Source: Chloroflexota bacterium (lineage in GTDB: Bacteria > Chloroflexota > Anaerolineae > Anaerolineales > UBA11858). Taken from it: DNA of 9,573 nucleotides. This document shows, piece by piece, positions 6,158 to 9,573 of the stretch. The position numbers were made by a program, and so were the translations under genes. Location of the stretch: assembly GCA_003513015.1 (NCBI GenBank), contig DOTA01000092.1, forward strand, positions 1 to 9,573. Direction: 5' to 3'. The notes below the pieces were generated by a model. It was not told the origin of the DNA. It saw only the letters and a program-made list of their open reading frames with translations, and made no database searches. Position 1 is the first letter of the stretch. Each line of letters starts with the position of its first letter.

Positions 6158-7231
6158 TTAGGCCGTCTCCAGCAAGTGCGCCTTCAATTCTTCCACCGGC
6201 CCTGTGGGGTTGGGATCGACCCCATAAGCCAGCGCCAGATAATACGCCAGGTAATCGCCAAAATGCAACGCGCTGAACATTTGCGCCAAAACCGTCTCTC
6301 CTTTAGCGTTGAAGAAATCCGTTCCCAGACCTTCAAGCATCAGACGCTCTTTAGTCAGGTTGACGCGCAATTGATTGCGCGGTTGGCAACTTTTCCCCCG
6401 CAAAAACAACATCATGGTATTCCCCAGCATCCCCGCAGGATTACTGACCCCCGCCAGGGTGTTGTGATCCCCTTCGGGCAAAGCCTCAAATTGCGCCGGG
6501 GTTTTTGCGATCAAATTGAGTTGCGCTTTCCAGTAGCGCGCCACCGGCACAAGATGATCCGAACCCCACACTGTCAGCCAGCGCCCCAAACATTGACCCG
6601 CCAACCGCTTGGCCTCGTTGAGCCTGATGGGAACCGCCGCTCCCAGGGTGACTTGCTGTGCCCGCATGGAGGCCACAGCCTCAGCAAGTTCCGCCACGGG
6701 GTCAGGGATCAGGCCTAAACGAGCGAAAACCGCCAGCGGCAGCCCAAAGGCATAGCCCAGCGCCGCATAAAATTGGCTGGTACGTTCGCTCCGCTCGTAA
6801 AGCCACAGGGTCGCGCCGGTCTGCCGCGCAGCCTCGGCCAGCAACCCGCCCGTGGTGATCGTTAGGAAGCGGCAGCTACGCCCTACGGCCTGCTCCAAAA
6901 TGGCCAAAACTTCTTCGGTGTAACCGGCATACGATGCGCAAATCACTAACGTTTCGGGGCCGTAGGCCCACGCCGGGAGCGTGTAATCGCGCAGCACAAT
7001 CACGGGCAGCGCACACAGCGAAGCCGCATAAGCCGCCAGCAAATCACCTCCCAACGCGGAAACTCCCATCCCGGCGATCACCACCTGGCGCAGACCCCTC
7101 CAGGCGGGCAAATCCAGGGTTTGGGCCAACCCCCAGGTTGCGGCTAGTTGATCGGGCAAAGATTCGATCTCAGCCAGCAAATTTTCGCCATCCAGCGCGG
7201 CAAAAACTTCGTGATCGTCCAAATTCATCAT
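6158..7231 (-). CDS. Bifunctional phosphoglucose/phosphomannose isomerase family protein, catalytic Glu replaced
   Basis: This 357-residue protein has two SIS (sugar isomerase) halves and the archaeal/bacterial PGI/PMI layout: VIAGMGVSALGGDLL (51-65), LRDYTLPAW (80-88), ASYAGYTEE (99-107) and YLALAYGVDPNP with EELK at the C-terminus (331-350). Active members interconvert glucose-6-P or mannose-6-P with fructose-6-P. Several usual active-site residues differ. The family has MGGS where this has MGVS, SYSGNTEE where this has SYAGYTEE, and NENAK where this has NLIAK. In the Pyrobaculum enzyme the catalytic pair is Glu203 and His219, 16 residues apart; here those places hold Leu240 and His256. Normal isomerase activity is therefore doubtful. 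The frame is intact, so it is not an obvious pseudogene. ATG 7231 or the next codon follows AAGG at a spacing of five or eight. The gene lies 51 bp downstream of rsmI. Confidence 0.82.
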   Translation of the reverse strand: MMNLDDHEVFAALDGENLLAEIESLPDQLAATWGLAQTLDLPAWRGLRQVVIAGMGVSALGGDLLAAYAASLCALPVIVLRDYTLPAWAYGPETLVICASYAGYTEEVLAILEQAVGRSCRFLTITTGGLLAEAARQTGATLWLYERSERTSQFYAALGYAFGLPLAVFARLGLIPDPVAELAEAVASMRAQQVTLGAAVPIRLNEAKRLAGQCLGRWLTVWGSDHLVPVARYWKAQLNLIAKTPAQFEALPEGDHNTLAGVSNPAGMLGNTMMLFLRGKSCQPRNQLRVNLTKERLMLEGLGTDFFNAKGETVLAQMFSALHFGDYLAYYLALAYGVDPNPTGPVEELKAHLLETA

Positions 7232-7247
7232 TTATACCTTCTCAAAA

Positions 7248-7274
7248 GCGCACTTCGACAAGCTCAGGATGCTG
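7248..7274. repeat. Second copy of the CTTCGAC-n3-CTCAG element
   Basis: GCGCACTTCGACAAGCTCAG followed by GATGCTG matches the inner part of the element at 6080-6107 (GCGCACACTTCGACTAACTCAG, then TGTGCTG), in the same orientation. It fills most of the 51-bp gap between rsmI and the isomerase-family gene. Only the right half of the palindrome is present here; the CTGAGCnTGTCGAAG half is missing. From memory, CTTCGACAAGCTCAG-type units recur widely between bacterial genes, but I could not check this. Confidence 0.45.
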
Positions 7275-7282
7275 GCACAGTT

Positions 7283-8125
7283 TTATTCCTGATTTCCGAA
7301 TTCTGCCTGCATTTCGCTGGCCAGACGGTAGATTTCACGGCGCTTCCAGCCGGATTTCGCGGAAATTTCGCGGGAAAGGGCGGAAACGGAATCCCCACGA
7401 GCTAAACCCACTTTCAGGGATTCCCGTACCCGCGCAGGGTCCCACTGACCGGCATCCGGGTTGGCTCCGTCAACCACGAGGGTAATCTCCCCCTTGGGAG
7501 GAAATTCATCAAAATGGGCCGCGGCCTCTGAAATTCTCCCGCGAAAAATTTCTTCGTGCAATTTAGTGAGTTCGCGCGCCACCGCGAGGGAACGATCCCC
7601 CAGTTCCGCCTGCAAATCGACCAGCGCATCCAACAAGCGATGGGGTGTTTCGAGAAAAATCAGGGTGTAGGGCAGCGCGGAAACTGCGGCAATTTGAGCG
7701 TGGCGCTCGGTTGTTTTGCGCCCTAAGTAGCCCAGGTAAAGAAAGCGGTCAGTGGGCAGGCCCGAAGCCACCAGCGCCGCGAGGGGTGCGCTGGGCCCCG
7801 GCACCGGGCTGACCTGATGCCTGGCCGCTAAGGCAGCGCGCACCAACTCAAACCCGGGATCGTTGAGCGCCGGGGTGCCCGCGTCGGATACCAAGGCCAC
7901 ATCGCCCTCGGCCAGTTTGGCGAGGATGTTGTCGAGTTTGCTGAGTTTGTTGTGTTCGAAGTAGCTGGTGAGAGGGGTTTCGATCTCGAAATGTTTGAGC
8001 AGCTTGCCGGTGTGGCGGGTATCTTCGGCAGCAATGAGGTGAACTTCGCGCAAGACTCGCAGAGCGCGGGCGCTGATATCTTCGAGGTTGCCAATGGGGG
8101 TGGCGACTAAATAGAGGGTGCTCAT
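7283..8125 (-). CDS. rsmI: 16S rRNA (cytidine(1402)-2'-O)-methyltransferase
   Basis: RsmI methylates the ribose of C1402 in the decoding centre of 16S rRNA with SAM. The 280-residue protein has the tetrapyrrole-methylase-type fold with all family motifs in order: LYLVATPIGNLEDIS (4-18), AAEDTRHTGKLL (32-43), SYFEHN (54-59), VALVSDAGTPALNDPG (76-91), VSPVPGPSA (105-113), FLETPHR (157-163) and a C-terminal helical part with SALSREISAKSGWKRREIY. The length is typical. ATG 8125 is preferred over in-frame ATG 8161 because the family starts right at the YLVATPIGNL strand and because the extra 12 codons would run through an inverted repeat. No clear Shine-Dalgarno precedes either start. The gene lies 68 bp downstream of the NBR1-Ig lipoprotein gene and is probably cotranscribed with it. 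Confidence 0.93.
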   Translation of the reverse strand: MSTLYLVATPIGNLEDISARALRVLREVHLIAAEDTRHTGKLLKHFEIETPLTSYFEHNKLSKLDNILAKLAEGDVALVSDAGTPALNDPGFELVRAALAARHQVSPVPGPSAPLAALVASGLPTDRFLYLGYLGRKTTERHAQIAAVSALPYTLIFLETPHRLLDALVDLQAELGDRSLAVARELTKLHEEIFRGRISEAAAHFDEFPPKGEITLVVDGANPDAGQWDPARVRESLKVGLARGDSVSALSREISAKSGWKRREIYRLASEMQAEFGNQE

Positions 8126-8127
8126 GC

Positions 8128-8180
8128 GAGTGGGTCGTGAGAAATGGGGAGCAGGCAGCATAATTTTTCACGACCCACTC
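8128..8180. repeat. Inverted repeat directly before the rsmI start codon
   Basis: GAGTGGGTCGTGA (8128-8140) and TCACGACCCACTC (8168-8180) are perfect 13-bp inverted repeats around 27 bases. In the minus-strand mRNA the hairpin ends two bases before ATG 8125, where a ribosome binding site would be expected. An alternative 7-bp pair, TGGGGAG (8145-8151) with CTCCCCA (8178-8184), shares bases with the main stem, so the two folds exclude each other in part. It could attenuate rsmI translation, end the lipoprotein transcript, or be an inserted REP-like element. Confidence 0.55.
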
Positions 8181-8193
8181 CCCACTTCTAGCT

Positions 8194-9264
8194 TTATGGG
8201 GCAGCCCAAGTCAGGATCGTAACACTGAGCGTGCCGTTGGTGGTGTCCAGCGCATCAATGCGTGCCCAACCGGTTAATCCCTGATCGGTTAAGTAGCAAA
8301 GATAAGCACCGCTGTTGGCGTTGGCATCCACTGGCCCGGCGCTTTTGGCCGCGTTTTTGCATTGTGCGTAAGTGGGCTGCGCGGTACCGAATACGCCCGC
8401 AGTTGCGCCTCCTAAGGGGGACAGTTGATGGCCTGTGATGGTAATACCATCACTGACCTGCAGGTAAATCAGATCAGCACCACCACCAATTTGCAAAGTA
8501 TCGAGATCAAGGCTGTCGTTGGCATTGAGTGTCACTGAGCCGCTGACCAGGGTTTGTGGTGTGGGTGCGAGTGTGGCCGTGGGAGTGGGTGTATCGGCTA
8601 CGGTGACTACAATTTGCACCCAGAAGGAATTTTTTCCACCAGGGCCAATACCAAATTGTTGGCCACTGGCGTTTTGTAATTTCCAGTAGCCCCGGTAGGT
8701 GCCGGCTTCTTGGGGAGCCACCAAGGTGACATCAATATCAACACTCTGGCCCGGGCCAACCGGTTTGCTGATGGCAACGGAGGCAGGCGCGCTCATCTGG
8801 TCGCCGGAAACAAAAACCGCAGAATATTCAGCCGTCCAATTGCAGGTACCGGTATTGACTATCCGCCATACTTTGGTGAAACTGTTCCCCGCGGGAATTT
8901 GAGTATCATCGGGGATGGTAATGTCAATGCTGGGGTAGGCTGCGTCAGCCTGGTCACAACTGGTCGCGGGAGTTTGGGTAACCGCAGGCAATTTGGTGGC
9001 GGTTGGCGCAGCGGATGTTTGGGTGGGTTCCAGTGTGGGGGTCGCGGAAGCCGCTAAAATTTCCGGCGTTGAAGTCACGGTAGGAGGAATTGGCGTTTGG
9101 GCCACCGCTTCGGTCAAGCGGGCTTCAATCGTCTGATATGCCTGGGTAACATCCAATTGGCCGGGTTCGGCATTGGAGGCTGCTTGGCCGCATCCGGCTA
9201 AAAATAGAACCGTCAGGCTGAGAATCATAAATAGCAGGAAGTAGGTTTTTATTTTCGTTTTCAT
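8194..9264 (-). CDS. Lipoprotein with NBR1-Ig-like domain
   Basis: The 356-residue protein starts with a type II signal peptide ending LAGC (Cys25). A helical patch and a Thr/Pro/Ala-rich linker lead to about residue 102. Residues about 103-222 match the NBR1-Ig-like (Ig-like, 'next to BRCA1') domain: TQIPAGNSFTKVWRIVNTGTCNW, VGPGQSVDIDVTLVAP, AGTYRGYWKLQNASG and FGIGPGGKNSFWVQI. After a second Thr/Pro linker (223-237) comes a ~115-residue beta-rich module with two Cys (302, 323) and the ending YLCYLTDQGLTGWARID, TILTW, which I do not recognise by name. The protein should be anchored outside the cell; the Ig-like domain suggests binding, not catalysis. No ligand can be inferred. It starts 17 bp after the DUF951 stop, in one operon with it. 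No strong Shine-Dalgarno is seen before ATG 9264. Confidence 0.85.
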   Translation of the reverse strand: MKTKIKTYFLLFMILSLTVLFLAGCGQAASNAEPGQLDVTQAYQTIEARLTEAVAQTPIPPTVTSTPEILAASATPTLEPTQTSAAPTATKLPAVTQTPATSCDQADAAYPSIDITIPDDTQIPAGNSFTKVWRIVNTGTCNWTAEYSAVFVSGDQMSAPASVAISKPVGPGQSVDIDVTLVAPQEAGTYRGYWKLQNASGQQFGIGPGGKNSFWVQIVVTVADTPTPTATLAPTPQTLVSGSVTLNANDSLDLDTLQIGGGADLIYLQVSDGITITGHQLSPLGGATAGVFGTAQPTYAQCKNAAKSAGPVDANANSGAYLCYLTDQGLTGWARIDALDTTNGTLSVTILTWAAP

Positions 9265-9281
9265 GGGGGTCTTAACGTTGA

Positions 9282-9497
9282 TTATTCGGGAGATGTTCCG
9301 TTTTCAGTTTGGGGCGAACTCACCACAGATTTCAGCATGCGCGCCAGCTTGCGGCGAGGCAGTAGCACCCGGCGCTGGCAAGTCTGGCATTCCAGGCCGA
9401 TGTCGGCACCCAGGCGGGTGACTTTCCATTCGTAGCTGCCGCAGGGGTGCTGTTTGCGTAAACGCAGGACATCATCAAGGTGGAGTTCGGGTAGCAC
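9282..9497 (-). CDS. DUF951 family protein
   Basis: The 71-residue protein matches DUF951: LDDVLRLRKQHPCGSYEW (7-24), VTRLGADIGLECQTC (26-40) and a basic stretch LLPRRKLARMLK (45-56). The family has no settled function. Cys19 in HPCG together with Cys37 and Cys40 could bind a metal, which is an inference. In Firmicutes a DUF951 gene often sits near parB-like and ychF genes; neither is in view here. The start is GTG at 9497, which gives the usual family N-terminus with no extra residues. The -10 box lies so close (9504-9509) that the predicted transcription start falls on the GTG itself, so the mRNA should be leaderless. It heads the operon that continues with the lipoprotein, rsmI and the isomerase-family gene. 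Confidence 0.88.
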   Translation of the reverse strand: MLPELHLDDVLRLRKQHPCGSYEWKVTRLGADIGLECQTCQRRVLLPRRKLARMLKSVVSSPQTENGTSPE

Positions 9498-9503
9498 GGC
9501 GGG

Positions 9504-9512
9504 ATTATATCA
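9504..9512 (-). promoter_or_regulatory. Extended -10 promoter of the DUF951-lipoprotein-rsmI operon
   Basis: The minus strand reads TGATATAAT, a perfect extended -10 (TGnTATAAT). Six bases separate it from the GTG codon at 9497-9495, which places the transcription start at or next to the first base of the gene. The region where a -35 should be (around 9527-9533, TCAATCC) is a poor match, as expected when TGn is present. The remaining 60 bases to the window edge show no gene that I can support. Confidence 0.6.
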
Positions 9513-9573
9513 TGGGGAAGAATGGGGGATTGAGTAAGCCGTGAATGGGGTAGGGCGATTGCATGTAGCACTG

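Noticed and set aside
6158..7231. Frameshift or decay in the isomerase-family gene
   Set aside because: The frame is open over the full family length with matching N- and C-terminal motifs. The missing Glu is a substitution, not the result of a frame change.
8126..8161. Earlier ATG (8161) as the rsmI start
   Set aside because: The 12 extra codons run through the inverted repeat, have no Shine-Dalgarno and lie outside the conserved RsmI N-terminus.
9332..9571. Minus-strand open frame of 79 codons overlapping DUF951
   Set aside because: It is a different frame through the DUF951 gene and has no family match; DUF951 motifs are clear in the chosen frame.
1..9573. CRISPR array, tRNA or rRNA genes, insertion sequence or toxin-antitoxin pair
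   Set aside because: No regularly spaced repeats, cloverleaf-like sequence, rRNA segment, transposase or small paired genes were seen on either strand.

Overview
The window looks like ordinary chromosome from a Chloroflexota bacterium, probably of the Anaerolineae type. This is an inference from content: a mevalonate-pathway HMG-CoA reductase, a DUF951 protein, three lipoproteins with long Thr/Pro linkers (one carrying an NBR1-Ig-like domain), roughly balanced GC and tightly packed genes. No rRNA, tRNA, CRISPR array, transposase or phage gene is visible. Nine of the ten genes lie on the minus strand.

Layout from left to right. 1-611 (minus) is the N-terminal part of HMG-CoA reductase, cut by the window edge. 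723-1358 (minus) is a six-helix membrane protein of unknown function that probably shares its transcript with the reductase; an extended -10 box lies at 1403-1411. 1447-3270 (minus) is a secreted lipoprotein joining an M23 (LytM) peptidase domain to a beta-propeller-like region. 3465-4217 (plus) is a class I SAM-dependent methyltransferase, the only plus-strand gene. 4345-4372 is a strong hairpin terminator between the convergent units. 5982-4582 (minus) is an MscS-type mechanosensitive channel with a lipoprotein signal peptide, followed by 4562-4395, a 55-residue remnant of a UPF0173 metallo-hydrolase that has lost its middle but kept both ends, its frame and its ribosome binding site.

The right third reads as one minus-strand transcription unit: DUF951 protein (9497-9282), NBR1-Ig lipoprotein (9264-8194), rsmI for the 16S rRNA ribose methyltransferase (8125-7283), and a phosphoglucose/phosphomannose isomerase-family protein (7231-6158). 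A TGnTATAAT box sits so close to the DUF951 GTG codon that the mRNA is probably leaderless. Imperfect copies of a CTTCGAC-n3-CTCAG element lie on both sides of the isomerase-family gene, and a perfect 13-bp inverted repeat ends two bases before the rsmI start.

I did not find a convincing new multi-gene system. The observations most worth a second look are the isomerase-family protein whose catalytic Glu position is Leu, the internally deleted but still translatable UPF0173 gene, the leaderless DUF951 start, and the REP-like palindromes.
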